From: Undibacter mobilis
GTDB taxonomy: Bacteria; Pseudomonadota; Alphaproteobacteria; Rhizobiales; Xanthobacteraceae
DNA: 64,000 bases
Reading direction: 5' to 3'
Assembly: GCF_003367195.1 (NCBI RefSeq)
Contig: NZ_QRGO01000001.1
Coordinates: forward strand, 1,350,501-1,414,500
In this document: in pieces, positions 1-9,904 of the stretch
Layout: the number at the start of each line of letters is the position of its first letter
Position numbering within the stretch: position 1 is the first letter of the stretch
Notes under the pieces: model-generated
The model's input: only the letters and a program-made list of their open reading frames with translations
Databases searched by the model: none
Told to the model about the DNA's origin: nothing
Position numbers and translations under genes: made by a program

Positions 1-837
1 TCGAACGTGGCCGGCACCGGCCTCAAGAACCAGGTGACCAAGGGCGACATGCTCGCCGCCATCGAAAAGGCTGCGTCGGCGCCGACCCCGGTCGCCGCCC
101 CGGTGCAGATGCGGGCGCCGTCCGCGCCGGACGATGCCTCGCGCGAAGAGCGCGTGCGCATGACAAAGCTGCGTCAGACCATCGCGCGCCGTCTCAAGGA
201 CGCGCAGAACACCGCCGCCATGCTCACGACCTTCAACGAGGTCGACATGACCACGGTGATGGCGATGCGCAATCAGTACAAGGAGCTGTTCGAGAAGAAG
301 CACGGTGTGAAGCTCGGCTTCATGGGCTTCTTCGTGAAGGCCTGCATCGCCGCGCTCAAGGACATCCCGGCGGTCAACGCCGAAATCGACGGCACCGATC
401 TCGTCTACAAGAACTATTATCACATCGGCATTGCCGTCGGCACCGACAAGGGCCTTGTCGTGCCGGTGGTGCGCGACGCCGACATGCTGTCGCTCGCCGG
501 CGTCGAGAAGAAGATCAACGATTTCGGCAAGCGCGCCCGCGACGGCCAGCTCAAGATCGACGAAATGCAAGGCGGCACCTTCACCATCACCAATGGCGGC
601 ATTTACGGATCGCTGATGTCGACGCCGATCCTCAACGCGCCGCAGTCCGGCATTCTTGGCATGCACAAGATCCAGGAGCGGCCGATGGCGATCGGCGGCA
701 AGATCGAAGTGCGGCCGATGATGTATCTGGCGCTGTCCTACGATCACCGCATCGTCGACGGTCGCGAGGCGGTCACGTTCCTCGTGCGCGTCAAGGAGAA
801 CCTCGAGGATCCGGCAAGGCTGGTGCTGGATCTCTGA
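1..837 (+). CDS. sucB: 2-oxoglutarate dehydrogenase E2 (dihydrolipoyl succinyltransferase), 5' truncated
   Basis: The frame is open from base 1, so the gene begins upstream of the window. The visible 278 residues start inside the peripheral E1/E3-binding domain ([15 protein letters not shown]), pass through a short Ala/Pro linker and then cover the complete acyltransferase domain. The catalytic motif [12 protein letters not shown] near the C terminus carries the His and Asp of the E2 active site, and the C-terminal ending is typical of SucB. E2 transfers succinyl groups from lipoyl-lysine to CoA in the TCA cycle. The E3 gene lpdA follows on the same strand, so the two probably belong to one suc operon even though a repeat lies between them. 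Succinyltransferase is preferred over the pyruvate-type E2 from overall similarity as recalled; the lipoyl domain is not visible. Confidence 0.93.
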   Translation, partial: SNVAGTGLKNQVTKGDMLAAIEKAASAPTPVAAPVQMRAPSAPDDASREERVRMTKLRQTIARRLKDAQNTAAMLTTFNEVDMTTVMAMRNQYKELFEKKHGVKLGFMGFFVKACIAALKDIPAVNAEIDGTDLVYKNYYHIGIAVGTDKGLVVPVVRDADMLSLAGVEKKINDFGKRARDGQLKIDEMQGGTFTITNGGIYGSLMSTPILNAPQSGILGMHKIQERPMAIGGKIEVRPMMYLALSYDHRIVDGREAVTFLVRVKENLEDPARLVLDL

Positions 838-841
838 TCCG

Positions 842-940
842 CCTCATCCGGAGGAGCGCCGCAACGCGGCGCGTCTCGAAGGATGGGCGGCCACATGGTT
901 CGAGACGCCACGCTTCGCGCGGCTCCTCACCATGAGGCCG
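842..940. repeat. Palindromic intergenic repeat, family A, copy 1
   Basis: About 99 bp between sucB and lpdA. It begins CCTCATCCGGAGGAGC and ends CCTCACCATGAGG, with internal GCGTCTCGAAGGATG and ATGGTTCGAGACGC that pair with each other. Closely similar copies lie at 2386-2482 (opposite orientation) and 21898-21996. The structure can fold as a long imperfect hairpin in RNA. It resembles the dispersed repeats common between genes in Bradyrhizobiaceae. Confidence 0.8.
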
Positions 941-978
941 ATTTGGCGGCGCGATAAATAGGTTTGGAGCATTCATTC

Positions 979-2379
979 ATGTCCTACGATCTCATCGTCA
1001 TCGGTTCCGGACCCGGCGGCTATGTCTGCGCCATTCGCGCGGCGCAGCTCGGCCTCAAGACCGCGGTGGTCGAAAAGACCGCACTCGGCGGCACTTGCCT
1101 GAACATCGGCTGCATCCCGTCGAAGGCGTTGCTCCATGCCTCCGAACTGTTCGAGGAAGCCGGGCATTCCTTCGCCAAGATGGGCATCGGCGTCTCCGCG
1201 CCGAAGCTCGATCTCAAGACCATGCTCCAGTTCAAGCAGGACGCCATCGACGGCAACGTCAAGGGCGTGGACTTCCTGTTCAAGAAGAACAAGATCGAGA
1301 CGCATTACGGCTTCGGCCGCATCGCCGCGCCGGGCAAGGTTGAGGTGAAGGCGGCTGACGGCAAGACGACGATGCTGGAGAGCAAGTCGATCGTGATTGC
1401 CACCGGTTCGGACGTCGCCAGGCTGCGCGGCATCGACATCGATGAGAAACGCATTGTGTCCTCGACCGGCGCGCTGTCGCTGCCGGAAGTGCCGAAGCAT
1501 CTTCTGGTCATTGGCGCCGGCGTCATCGGCCTTGAACTTGGCTCGGTGTGGCGCCGCCTCGGCGCCAAGGTCACGGTGGTGGAGTTCCTCGACGGCATTT
1601 TGCCGGGCATGGACGGCGAAGTGCGCAAGCAGTCGCAACGCCTGCTTGAAAAGCAGGGCATCACTTTCAAGCTGTCGTCCAAGGTCACCGGCGTCGATTC
1701 ATCCGGCAAGACGCTGAAGGCGACCATCGAGCCGGCGAAGGGCGAGGGCAAGGCGGAGATCATCGAAGCCGATATCGTGCTCGTGTCGACCGGCCGCGTG
1801 CCTTACACCGACGGCCTCGGCCTGAAAGAACTTGGCGTGAAAATGGATGAGCGCGGCCGCATCGTCACCGATCATTATTATGCGACCAGCGTGCCGGGTA
1901 TCTGGGCCATTGGCGACGTGATCACGGGTCCGATGCTGGCGCACAAGGCCGAAGACGAAGGCGTCGCGGTTGCCGAAATGCTGGTCGGCCAGGCTGGCCA
2001 TGTGAACTACGACGTCATTCCGGCGGTGGTGTACACGATGCCGGAGATCGCCTCGGTCGGCAAAAGCGAGGAAGACCTCAAGGCCGCCGGCGTTGCCTAC
2101 AATGTCGGCAAGTTTCCGTTCACCGCGAACGGCCGCGCCAAGGCGAACCAGCAGACCGACGGCTTCGTTAAAGTCATCGCCGACGCCAAGACCGACCGCG
2201 TGCTCGGCGTGCACATTGTCGGTTCGGACGCCGGCAACATGATCGCTGAAGCCGCCATCGTCATGGAATTCGGCGGCGCCGCGGAAGATATCGCCCGCAC
2301 CTGCCACGCCCATCCGACGCTGCCCGAGGCGGTGAAGGAAGCGGCCATGGCGGTCGCCAAGCGCGCGATTCATATGTGA
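979..2379 (+). CDS. lpdA: Dihydrolipoyl dehydrogenase (E3)
   Basis: This flavoprotein of 466 aa reoxidises dihydrolipoamide for 2-oxo acid dehydrogenase complexes, passing electrons through FAD to NAD. The N terminus has the FAD Rossmann motif GSGPGG, followed by the redox-active disulfide in GGTCLNIGC (Cys40 and Cys45). A second Rossmann motif ([10 protein letters not shown]) binds NAD, and the C-terminal [10 protein letters not shown] holds the His-Glu pair. The ATG at 979 was chosen because GGAG at 966-969 is well spaced; a TTG at 964 would put the start over that site. It lies downstream of sucB and is the probable E3 of the 2-oxoglutarate complex. Confidence 0.96.
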   Translation: MSYDLIVIGSGPGGYVCAIRAAQLGLKTAVVEKTALGGTCLNIGCIPSKALLHASELFEEAGHSFAKMGIGVSAPKLDLKTMLQFKQDAIDGNVKGVDFLFKKNKIETHYGFGRIAAPGKVEVKAADGKTTMLESKSIVIATGSDVARLRGIDIDEKRIVSSTGALSLPEVPKHLLVIGAGVIGLELGSVWRRLGAKVTVVEFLDGILPGMDGEVRKQSQRLLEKQGITFKLSSKVTGVDSSGKTLKATIEPAKGEGKAEIIEADIVLVSTGRVPYTDGLGLKELGVKMDERGRIVTDHYYATSVPGIWAIGDVITGPMLAHKAEDEGVAVAEMLVGQAGHVNYDVIPAVVYTMPEIASVGKSEEDLKAAGVAYNVGKFPFTANGRAKANQQTDGFVKVIADAKTDRVLGVHIVGSDAGNMIAEAAIVMEFGGAAEDIARTCHAHPTLPEAVKEAAMAVAKRAIHM

Positions 2380-2385
2380 GGTGAT

Positions 2386-2482
2386 CGGCCTCATGGTGAG
2401 GAGCCGGGCGCATACCGGCGTCTCGAACCATGCCGCCGCCCATCCTTCGAGACGCGCCGCTTTGCGGCGCTCCTCAGGATGA
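2386..2482. repeat. Palindromic intergenic repeat, family A, copy 2 (inverted)
   Basis: Same element as at 842-940 but reversed: it starts CGGCCTCATGGTGAGG, contains GTCTCGAACCATG and CATCCTTCGAGACGC, and ends GCTCCTCAGGATGA. It starts a few bases after the lpdA stop and runs up to the next gene, so it lies in the lpdA 3' untranslated region. Confidence 0.8.
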
Positions 2483-2532
2483 CGCGGAATAGACGCCTTA
2501 TATCCGGCCACTCGGCGGCCTATATCGCTTGG

Positions 2533-3066
2533 ATGCGCCGCTGGCTCCGCCCGCTCTGGGTCTTCCTCGCTCTGCTGTTCCTGTTGGAAGCATGGCTGTG
2601 GGATCATCTGTCGCCGGTGGTCGCCCGGATCGTCGGCTTCATTCCGTGGGCGGCGCTCAAACAACGGCTGGCGCAGGCGATCGAGCGGCTGTCGCCCTGG
2701 GCGACGCTGATTGTCTTCGTCCTGCCGCTTGTCGTGCTGCTGCTGCCGCTGAAGTTTATCGAAGTTTATTTTCTGGCCACTGGTCAGTGGCTCGGCGCCA
2801 TCGCCGTCATCGTCGTGGCCAAGCTTGTCGGCGTCGGCGTCACCGCATTCATCTTTGATGCAACGCGCGACAAGCTGCTGCAGATGGCGTGGTTTCGCGC
2901 GCTCTATGAATGGATGCTGCGCGTGCGCGCCTGGGCGCACGCCGTTACCGAGCCGGTGCGTGTCCGCATGAGGGACATTGCCGCGATGATCCGCAGCGCG
3001 CGTGGCGGCCGCTTCCTGCGTTGGCTGTCGCGGCTGCGGCGCGCGGCGTTCCGGCGCGCCGCCTGA
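2533..3066 (+). CDS. Small integral membrane protein, function unknown
   Basis: A 177-aa basic membrane protein. Two to three hydrophobic segments are visible: about residues 8-22 (WVFLALLFLLEAWLW), 56-75 (LIVFVLPLVVLLLPL) and 85-105 (IAVIVVAKLVGVGV). An Arg-rich C-terminal tail follows. No catalytic motif is recognised. The ATG at 2533 is preferred because the upstream in-frame ATG at 2479 falls inside the family A repeat; that start would add 18 residues. It lies downstream of lpdA and convergent with the DUF4337 gene. Hypothetical proteins of this form occur in related Rhizobiales as far as I recall, but no function can be given. Confidence 0.7.
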   Translation: MRRWLRPLWVFLALLFLLEAWLWDHLSPVVARIVGFIPWAALKQRLAQAIERLSPWATLIVFVLPLVVLLLPLKFIEVYFLATGQWLGAIAVIVVAKLVGVGVTAFIFDATRDKLLQMAWFRALYEWMLRVRAWAHAVTEPVRVRMRDIAAMIRSARGGRFLRWLSRLRRAAFRRAA

Positions 3067-3072
3067 CGAGGC

Positions 3073-3690
3073 TCAGTGCGCCGCGCTGGCGTGCAGCAGG
3101 AAATCGAGCGCGTGCGGTGCCCAGATGCCGAAGCACGTAAAGGCGAAGCCGATCAAGCCCGCAAGGCCTGACAGCCAGCCGAGCACCACCATGCCGGTGA
3201 TGACCTCGGCCGAAGCCAGCACGATGCCGATCTGGAAGGCGGCCGAGCCAAATTCGAACTGGTGATAGCGCGCGAGCTGATAATCGCGCGTATGTTCGTA
3301 CTTCTCGGCCTGCTCGCGCAGCTCCTTGCGGCCATCCTTCTCCTTGGGATCGGACTCGTAACGGGCCGCCGTTGCCCGCCAGGTCTCGACCTGCTTCTCC
3401 ATCGCGGCCCTGATCTCCGGCTTGTCGATCGACGTCGCGATCGCCGAAAGATTGTCGGCGGCGGTGCGGATATTGGTCTGGCGAATGGTCTTGGCCTGAA
3501 AGAAATTCCAGGTGTCGGACGCCTTGATGTTGAGACTGATGCTTTCGGTCTGCGCGCTCTTGCCGAGCGTTTCGGAGAAGGCGAGAAACAGCGCCAGCAC
3601 CGAAATCAGCAGCGCGATCTTTTTGTTGCCGCCGTGAGACGCGTGTTCGGCGTGTTCGGCATGTTCGAGGTTTTCGTGCGGTCCCGCCAT
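3073..3690 (-). CDS. DUF4337 family membrane protein
   Basis: A 205-aa protein with an acidic, His-rich start (HENLEHAEHAEHASHGG). A transmembrane helix follows (KIALLISVLALFLAFSE), then a long helical soluble domain containing WNFFQAKTIRQT, typical of DUF4337. Two more membrane segments lie near the C terminus (AAFQIGIVLASAEVITGMVV and LAGLIGFAFTCFGIWA). The start at 3690 has AGGGGA seven bases upstream; a further in-frame ATG at 3717 is less well placed. The family function is unknown. It lies downstream of xerC on the same strand, with about 80 bases between them. Confidence 0.85.
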   Translation of the reverse strand: MAGPHENLEHAEHAEHASHGGNKKIALLISVLALFLAFSETLGKSAQTESISLNIKASDTWNFFQAKTIRQTNIRTAADNLSAIATSIDKPEIRAAMEKQVETWRATAARYESDPKEKDGRKELREQAEKYEHTRDYQLARYHQFEFGSAAFQIGIVLASAEVITGMVVLGWLSGLAGLIGFAFTCFGIWAPHALDFLLHASAAH

Positions 3691-3769
3691 GGTCGTCCCC
3701 TGTTTGGCCGGGACCATGATCGCAGTCCGCCGGGCGCGCAAGGGCGCGGCGGCGTTGTCGACGATGATA

Positions 3770-4711
3770 TTATGATGACGCCCGCGGATGGGCGCTGGCA
3801 TAAACTTCGAGTAAACGCGCGGTGTCGACCGCCGTATAGATCTGCGTCGTCGACAGTGAGGCGTGACCGAGCAGTTCCTGGATCGAACGCAGGTCGCCGC
3901 CGCGCGCCAGCAAATGTGTAGCGAAGGAATGGCGCAGCGCATGCGGTGTCGCCGTCTCCGGCAGCCCCAGCGCGCCGCGCAAGGTCGCCATCGCCAGTTG
4001 CACAATGCGTGGCGAGAGCGGGCCGCCGCGGGCGCCGAGAAACAGCGGGCCATCCGGCGGCAGGTCGTAGGGACACAGCGCAATGTAGTCGGCGATCGTT
4101 TTGGTCACCTGCGGCAACACCGGCACCATGCGGGTCTTGTTGCCTTTGCCGAGGACCGTCAGCGCATCCTTGCCATTGGCGTCGCTGCGCTTGAGGCCGA
4201 GCGCCTCGGAGATGCGCAGGCCGCAGCCATAGAGCAGCGCCAGCACGGCCGCGTCGCGCGCCAGCACCCAGGTCTCACGGTCCTCGCCACCGCGCAGGTC
4301 GATGTCGGTCATCTGCTTCGCCGCGGTCGCCGCCAGCGGCTTCGGCAAACTGCGGGCAAGCTTCGGTGCGCGGATGGCGGCGAGCGCGCCGACTTTGCCC
4401 TTGCCATTGCGCTCGAGGAAGCGGGCGAAGGAGCGCGCGCCGGCCAGAGAGCGCATCAAGGTACGGTTGCCGGCGCCGCCGGCCCGCCGCGCTGCCATGA
4501 AGGCGCGCACATCGGCCGGGGTGATTTTGGCGAGCACTTTGAGTGACGGCGGCCCGCCAAGGTGTTCGGCGAGAAAGCCGAGAAACTGGCCGACATCGCG
4601 CTCATAGGCTTCCAGCGTTTTTGGCGACATGCGCCGTTCCGCGCCGAGATAGGCGCGCCAACGGCCGATTTCGGCGGCCGTGTCGGGGGCGATGGCAAGC
4701 GGCAGTCCCAT
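3770..4711 (-). CDS. xerC: Tyrosine recombinase XerC-type
   Basis: A 313-aa site-specific recombinase. The N-terminal SAM-like core-binding domain (about residues 10-115) precedes the catalytic domain. All expected active-site residues can be read: Arg166 in GCGLRISEA, Lys189 in LGKGNKTR, His257 and Arg260 in [10 protein letters not shown], His283 in LLGHASL and nucleophile Tyr292 in TQIYTAV. Xer recombinases resolve chromosome dimers at dif. The divergent location 66 bases from priA is a chromosomal housekeeping context rather than a mobile one. XerC is preferred to XerD from the [14 protein letters not shown] region and the neighbourhood; this is an inference. Confidence 0.92.
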   Translation of the reverse strand: MGLPLAIAPDTAAEIGRWRAYLGAERRMSPKTLEAYERDVGQFLGFLAEHLGGPPSLKVLAKITPADVRAFMAARRAGGAGNRTLMRSLAGARSFARFLERNGKGKVGALAAIRAPKLARSLPKPLAATAAKQMTDIDLRGGEDRETWVLARDAAVLALLYGCGLRISEALGLKRSDANGKDALTVLGKGNKTRMVPVLPQVTKTIADYIALCPYDLPPDGPLFLGARGGPLSPRIVQLAMATLRGALGLPETATPHALRHSFATHLLARGGDLRSIQELLGHASLSTTQIYTAVDTARLLEVYASAHPRASS

Positions 4712-4776
4712 ATAGGGCAGACTAGGAGCCCTTCCTTACCCTTCCTTAAAGACCCGGAATCGGCCAGACCCTTCCC

Positions 4777-6954
4777 ATGGCTACACGCGTTGTCGATGTC
4801 CTGGTGCCGGTGGCGCTCGACCAGGCCTATTCCTACCGGGTTCCGGCAGGAATGGAGGTCGGTGTCGGCGACGTCGTGGCCGTGCCGCTCGGCGCGCGTG
4901 GCGAGACCGCGGGCGTGGTCTGGGCCGAAAACCCCAATCCGGCGCCCGGCCTGCACAATCGTCTCAAAGACATCGCGGCGAAGATCGACGTGCCGTCGCT
5001 CAGGCAAGAACTGCGCACCTTTATCGACTGGGTCGCCGGCTACACTTTAGCGTCGCGCGGCATGGTGCTGCGCATGGCCTTGCGCATGGGCGACAATCTC
5101 GGGCCAGCGCGCGAGCGCGTCGGCGTGCGTCTTGTCGGCCCGCCGCCGCAGCGCATGACCGTAGCGCGCCAGCGCGTGCTGCGCGCGCTCGAGGATGGCA
5201 TGGTGCGCGCCAAGGGCGATGCCGCGCGCGAGGCTGGTGTTTCGACCGGCGTCATCGATGGCCTGGTCGATGAAGGCACGCTGGAAACGGTTGTGCTGCC
5301 GCCGGAGAAGGTGGCGCGCCCGCCCGACCCGGATTTCCGCAAGCCCGACTTCGCGCTTGGCCAGCTCGCCGCCGCGGATGCGCTGCGCACCACCGTCGAT
5401 CAAGGCGGCTACACCGTGTCGCTGGTCGATGGCGTCACCGGCTCGGGCAAGACCGAAGTCTATTTCGAGGCGGTGGCGGAGAACATCCGCAAGGGCCGGC
5501 AGACGCTGATCCTGATGCCGGAAATCGCGCTCACCGGCCAATCGCTCGATCGCTTCACCGCGCGCTTCGGCACCAAGCCGGCGGAGTGGCATTCGCAACT
5601 GGCGCCGCGCTTGCGCGCGCGCACCTGGGCCGCGGTGGCGGAAGGCGACGTGTCGGTCGTGGTCGGCGCGCGCTCGGCGCTGTTTCTTCCCTATGCCGAT
5701 CTCGGCCTCATCGTTGTCGATGAAGAACACGAGCAGGCCTACAAGCAGGAAGACGGCGCGCGCTACAATGCCCGCGACATGGCGGTGGTGCGCGGCTCCA
5801 TCGCGAAGATTCCCGTGGTGCTCGCCTCGGCGACGCCCTCGGTCGAATCCGAAGTCAATGCGCGCAAGGGCCGCTATCGCCGCTTGCATCTGCCGGAGCG
5901 TTTCGGCGGCGCCAGCCTGCCGCATGTCGAGGCCATTGATCTGACGCGCGAAGGTCCGCCGCGCGGCCGCTTCATCGCGCCTCGCCTGGCCGAAGCCGTC
6001 CACAACACGCTGGAGCGCGGCGACCAGGCGCTGCTGTTTCTCAATCGCCGCGGTTTTGCGCCGCTTACATTATGCCGCGCCTGCGGCTTCCGCCTGCAGT
6101 GCCCGAACTGCGATGCCTGGCTGGTCGATCATCGCTTCCGCAAGAGACTGATCTGCCATCACTGCGGCTACAACATGCCGCCGCCGGATGCCTGTCCGAA
6201 CTGCCACGCCACCGAAAGCTTCACGGCGGTCGGCCCCGGCGTCGAACGGCTGGAGCAGGAGGCGGCCGACCTGTTTCCCGACAAACGCATTCTCATTCTT
6301 TCGAGCGACGTCGTCGAATCGATGGAGCGACTTCGTCAAGAGCTTGACGATGTCGCCGACGGCAAGTTCGACATCATCGTCGGCACGCAGCTGGTGGCGA
6401 AGGGGCATCATTTCCCGAAGCTCAATCTGGTCGGTATCGTCGATGCGGATCTCGGCCTCGGCAATGGCGATCCGCGCGCGTCGGAGCGGACATTCCAGTT
6501 GCTGCATCAGGTGGTCGGCCGCGCCGGCCGCGAGGACAATCGCGGGGTCGGCTTTCTGCAGACGCACCAGCCGGAGCATCCGGTGATGAAGGCGCTCATC
6601 CTCGGCGACCGCGAGAAATTCTACGAAACCGAAATCGCGCTGCGCGAGGCGTCGGGCTATCCGCCGTTCGGACGGCTTGCCGGCATTGTCGTCTCCGCCG
6701 ACAACAAGCACGACGCCGAAGGCTACGCCAAGGCTGTCGCAAAAGCCGCGCCCTATAACGAAACGGTGCGCGTGCTTGGCCCCGCCGAAGCGCCGGTTGC
6801 CGTGGTGCGCGGCCGCCATCGTTACCGGCTGCTGATCAAGGCGCCGCGCGAGTTCAACCTGTCGGCCTATTTGCGCGACTGGCTGGCCGTTGCGCCGAAG
6901 ACGCGCGGCGGCATCAAGATGGACGTCGATGTCGATCCGATGAGCTTTTACTGA
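4777..6954 (+). CDS. priA: Primosomal protein N' (replication restart helicase)
   Basis: A 725-aa superfamily 2 helicase that reloads the replisome at stalled forks. The N-terminal 3'-DNA-binding domain is followed by Walker A GVTGSGKTE (about residues 219-227) and a DEEH Walker B (about 315-318). The zinc-binding module (about 433-475) is intact, with paired cysteines CRACGF, CPNC, CHHCG and CPNC. Helicase motifs continue in GTQLVAKGHHFP and VVGRAGRED. The length is normal for the alphaproteobacterial form. The gene is divergent from xerC and its stop lies four bases from that of the next gene, on the opposite strand. Confidence 0.96.
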   Translation: MATRVVDVLVPVALDQAYSYRVPAGMEVGVGDVVAVPLGARGETAGVVWAENPNPAPGLHNRLKDIAAKIDVPSLRQELRTFIDWVAGYTLASRGMVLRMALRMGDNLGPARERVGVRLVGPPPQRMTVARQRVLRALEDGMVRAKGDAAREAGVSTGVIDGLVDEGTLETVVLPPEKVARPPDPDFRKPDFALGQLAAADALRTTVDQGGYTVSLVDGVTGSGKTEVYFEAVAENIRKGRQTLILMPEIALTGQSLDRFTARFGTKPAEWHSQLAPRLRARTWAAVAEGDVSVVVGARSALFLPYADLGLIVVDEEHEQAYKQEDGARYNARDMAVVRGSIAKIPVVLASATPSVESEVNARKGRYRRLHLPERFGGASLPHVEAIDLTREGPPRGRFIAPRLAEAVHNTLERGDQALLFLNRRGFAPLTLCRACGFRLQCPNCDAWLVDHRFRKRLICHHCGYNMPPPDACPNCHATESFTAVGPGVERLEQEAADLFPDKRILILSSDVVESMERLRQELDDVADGKFDIIVGTQLVAKGHHFPKLNLVGIVDADLGLGNGDPRASERTFQLLHQVVGRAGREDNRGVGFLQTHQPEHPVMKALILGDREKFYETEIALREASGYPPFGRLAGIVVSADNKHDAEGYAKAVAKAAPYNETVRVLGPAEAPVAVVRGRHRYRLLIKAPREFNLSAYLRDWLAVAPKTRGGIKMDVDVDPMSFY

Positions 6955-6958
6955 TCCG

Positions 6959-7825
6959 TCATGCTGCCGCGCGCGCCGTGCGCTTGCCGGCCCACTGATT
7001 GATGATCAGGCTGCCGAGCACGATCGCAGCACCGAGCGATTGCACCAAGGTCGGCACGAAGCCGCGGATAACGGCATCGAGCGCGAAAGCGACCATCGGG
7101 ATCAGCAGGAAGAACGGCGCCACGGCCGGCGCGCCGGCTTCTTCGACGCCGTGAAACCAGAGTGCGTAAGCAATCGAGGTGCCGATCAGCGCCACATAGG
7201 CGTAGGCGGCAATGCTCGCGATATCGAGCGAGGCCGGCACGTCGCCGATGAACGCCGCCAGCGCCGCCAGTTCGACGCCGCCGATCACGAGCTGCCAGGC
7301 GGTGAATTCGAGCAACGGAATGGGGCGGCCCCAGCGGTTGAGCAGAACGCCGCCCAGTGCCAGCGACATCGCGGCGATCAAGCCCGCGACCGCGCCGACG
7401 AAGTCGAGCACGATCTTGCCGCCGGTGAGCAGGATCATCACGCCGATGGCGCCGAGCACGACGCTGGTCAGCCGCAGCCAGGTCGGCCGCTCGCCGAGCA
7501 GTGGCCAGGCGATCAGGACGGTGATGATGGGCCCGAGCGATTGCAACGTGCCGGCGACGCCGCCCGGCAGCCGCTCGGCGGCGATGAACAGGAACGCGAA
7601 CACGATCCCGCAATTGAGCGTGCCAAGCAGCACGACCTTGCCCCACCATTCGCGCGGCGGCAGTTCGTTGTAGAACAGAAGCAGTGGCAGGCCGCCACCG
7701 AGCGCGCGAATGGCGCCCGTGAAGATCGGATTGTGCGGCAAGACCATGCTGACGAAAATATAGGTCGTGCCCCAGATGGCAGCGGCGAGGGCGGCGGACA
7801 ACTTGGGGTTCAGGGCTGAAAGCAT
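6959..7825 (-). CDS. EamA/DMT superfamily transporter
   Basis: A 288-aa polytopic membrane protein with two EamA repeats, each of about five hydrophobic helices; the repeat boundary is near residue 145. The first repeat starts with AAIWGTTYIFVSMVLP, a typical EamA opening, and the second ends in AAIVLGSLIINQWAG. Members export metabolites or amino acids; no substrate can be inferred. The start at 7825 was chosen because the ten residues upstream are not hydrophobic or conserved in style. It is convergent with priA, with only four bases between the stops and no obvious terminator. Confidence 0.88.
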   Translation of the reverse strand: MLSALNPKLSAALAAAIWGTTYIFVSMVLPHNPIFTGAIRALGGGLPLLLFYNELPPREWWGKVVLLGTLNCGIVFAFLFIAAERLPGGVAGTLQSLGPIITVLIAWPLLGERPTWLRLTSVVLGAIGVMILLTGGKIVLDFVGAVAGLIAAMSLALGGVLLNRWGRPIPLLEFTAWQLVIGGVELAALAAFIGDVPASLDIASIAAYAYVALIGTSIAYALWFHGVEEAGAPAVAPFFLLIPMVAFALDAVIRGFVPTLVQSLGAAIVLGSLIINQWAGKRTARAAA

Positions 7826-8033
7826 CGGTCGAAAATACACCGCGGCCTGAGCCAAGCGGCGCGGGCGAGCGGATGTTTCCTTTTGAGATGATTATGCGGC
7901 CGCGGACGCGGCTTGATGACAGATCCCGGAGATAAGGCGGGCCGGCGCTCGGTGAAAGCCGCGGGCCTCGCGTCTGGCGCAGGGCAGCCCGTTGTTTTCG
8001 CCGGTTCGACTAAGGGCGGACGCAGCCGCCATC

Positions 8034-8107
8034 GTCATTCCGGGGACCGGGCTAAGCCAGGGAGCCCGGAATCCATACTCCGCAGCACCGGGGATCCGGA
8101 ATGACGA
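8034..8107. repeat. Dispersed hairpin repeat, family B, copy 1
   Basis: This element lies in the 291-base gap between the DMT gene and the SulP gene. It opens GTCATTCCGGGGACCGGGC, contains GCCCGGAATCCAT, and closes CCGGAATGACG; the two ends are inverted repeats. Related copies are at 36232-36325 and 38852-38920. Nothing else convincing was seen in this gap. Confidence 0.72.
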
Positions 8108-8116
8108 CGTGGCTTT

Positions 8117-9796
8117 CTACGTCTCGTGCAGCTTGCGTGCGCTGGCGACGCTGGCGGCGTAGCGCATGAGCGGCGGCTTGAGGCCGGTGGCGACGAGTTC
8201 ATGCCGCACATTCGGCCGGGCGGCGGCGAAATAGACCTCGGTGCCGCCTCTGGCGAGCTTCTTGACGAAGGCATGCAGCGAGCGCGCCGCCGTGGTGTCG
8301 ATCAGCGGCACGTCGGTGAAGTCGAGAATGAGCAGCCGCGGCGTGTGGCCGATGCGCTCCAGCGCGGTCAGCACATGCGCGGTGGCGCCGAAGAAGAAGG
8401 CGCCGCTGATGCGGTAGACCACCACGTCGCGCTCGCTGGCGGCATCGGCATCGTATTTGGTGCTGTCCGCCGTATCGGCGACGTCCTCGATGCCGCCGGC
8501 CTGGATATCGACCGACTCCGCCATGCGATGCAGGAACATGAACGAGGCCAGCACCACGCCGACCGCGATGCCGGTGAGGAGATCGACGAAAATGGTGAGC
8601 AGGAACGTGGCGAGCAGCACCACCGCATCGCCGCGCGAGGTGCGCATCAACGACCAGAATTCTTCCTTCTCCGCCATGTTCCACGACACGATGAGCAGCA
8701 CGGCGCCGAGTGCGGCCAGCGGGATGTAGCCGACCAGCGGCGCCGCCACGGCCAGGAACAACAGCAGATAGCCGCAGTGGAAAATGCCGGAGAGCGGTCC
8801 GCGCGCGCCGGAGCGAATATTGGTCGCGGTGCGGGCGATGGTGCCGGTGACGCACATGCCGCCGAACACGACCGAGGCGATATTGGCGACGCCCTGCGCG
8901 CCGAGCTCCGCATTGGAGCGATGGCGGCGTCCGCTCATGCCGTCGGCGACCACCGCCGACAGCAATGATTCGATGGCCCCTAACAGCGCGATGGCGAAAG
9001 CATCCGGCAGCACGGCCTGCAGCTTGGCCATGCTGAAGGTCGGCAGCGACGGCGCCGGCAGCGTGCGCGGCACTTCGCCGAAGCGCGACGTTACGGTCGC
9101 GACATCGAGATGGAGGGCAAAGCAGATCAGCGCCGTCACCGCGATCGCGATCAGGAAGCCCGGCCAGGCCGGCCGGAAGCGGCGCAGGACGATAATGATC
9201 GCCAGCGCCAGCGCCGCAATGCCGACGGTCTGCCAGCTGATCGTCGAGATCGCAGCGGCAATCGCTTCGAGCTTGGGCAGCAAAGCGGACGGCTCATGCG
9301 CAATGTTGAGGCCGAGCACGTCGCGGAACTGGCTCGCGGCAATGATGACAGCGATGCCCGCGGTGAAGCCGACCGTCACCGGCATGGGAATGTATTTGAC
9401 GTAGGTGCCGAGGCGGAGAAGAGCGACCGCCAGCAGGATCAGCCCGGCCAGGATCGTCGCCAGCGCCAGCCCGTCATAACCGTGACGCTCGACGATGGAG
9501 GCGACCAGGCCGATGAAGGCGCCCGCGGGGCCACCGATCTGGAAGCGGCTGCCGCCGATCAGCGACACGAAGAAGCCGCCGGCAATGGCGGTGTAGAGGC
9601 CGCGCTCGGGCGACACGCCGGAGGCAATCGCGATTGCCATCGACAATGGCAGCGCTACGACGGCGACCGTGAGTCCGGCTATGGCGTCGGCGCGCAGGTC
9701 GCGTACGCCATAGCCTTCACGGAAAACCGTGATCAGCTTGGGCATGAAGAGCTGCGCGAAGGTCGGCGGCGGAGCGACAGGCGAATGGCCGGACAT
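8117..9796 (-). CDS. SulP family inorganic anion permease with STAS domain
   Basis: A 559-aa SLC26/SulP transporter. The N-terminal membrane domain begins at ADAIAGLTVAVVALPLSMAIA, the family signature region, and carries about 10-12 helices up to roughly residue 430. A cytoplasmic STAS domain follows (about 440-550, with LLILDFTDVPLIDTTAARSL matching the STAS core). Family substrates are sulfate, bicarbonate or other anions; the sequence does not say which. The ATG at 9796 has AAAGG suitably upstream; the more distal start at 9829 lacks one. It is flanked by two DMT exporters on the same strand but with gaps, so co-transcription is uncertain. Confidence 0.93.
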   Translation of the reverse strand: MSGHSPVAPPPTFAQLFMPKLITVFREGYGVRDLRADAIAGLTVAVVALPLSMAIAIASGVSPERGLYTAIAGGFFVSLIGGSRFQIGGPAGAFIGLVASIVERHGYDGLALATILAGLILLAVALLRLGTYVKYIPMPVTVGFTAGIAVIIAASQFRDVLGLNIAHEPSALLPKLEAIAAAISTISWQTVGIAALALAIIIVLRRFRPAWPGFLIAIAVTALICFALHLDVATVTSRFGEVPRTLPAPSLPTFSMAKLQAVLPDAFAIALLGAIESLLSAVVADGMSGRRHRSNAELGAQGVANIASVVFGGMCVTGTIARTATNIRSGARGPLSGIFHCGYLLLFLAVAAPLVGYIPLAALGAVLLIVSWNMAEKEEFWSLMRTSRGDAVVLLATFLLTIFVDLLTGIAVGVVLASFMFLHRMAESVDIQAGGIEDVADTADSTKYDADAASERDVVVYRISGAFFFGATAHVLTALERIGHTPRLLILDFTDVPLIDTTAARSLHAFVKKLARGGTEVYFAAARPNVRHELVATGLKPPLMRYAASVASARKLHET

Positions 9797-9904
9797 GGCG
9801 AACCTTTTTTGGGAAAGTTCCATCAGCATCGCTCCCGAGGCGGCTGCTGCGCAACTCCGAAATACCCCTTAACGCCAGATAGGAATTAAGGCGTCAGCGT
9901 TGCT

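Noticed and set aside
1699..2940. A long minus-strand reading frame (413 codons) opposite lpdA
   Set aside because: It is antisense to a clearly identified gene, reads as Arg/His/Asp-rich sequence without domains, and is explained by high GC codon bias.
7913..8104. A 63-codon plus-strand frame before the SulP gene
   Set aside because: It overlaps the family B repeat for most of its second half and has no protein-like features.
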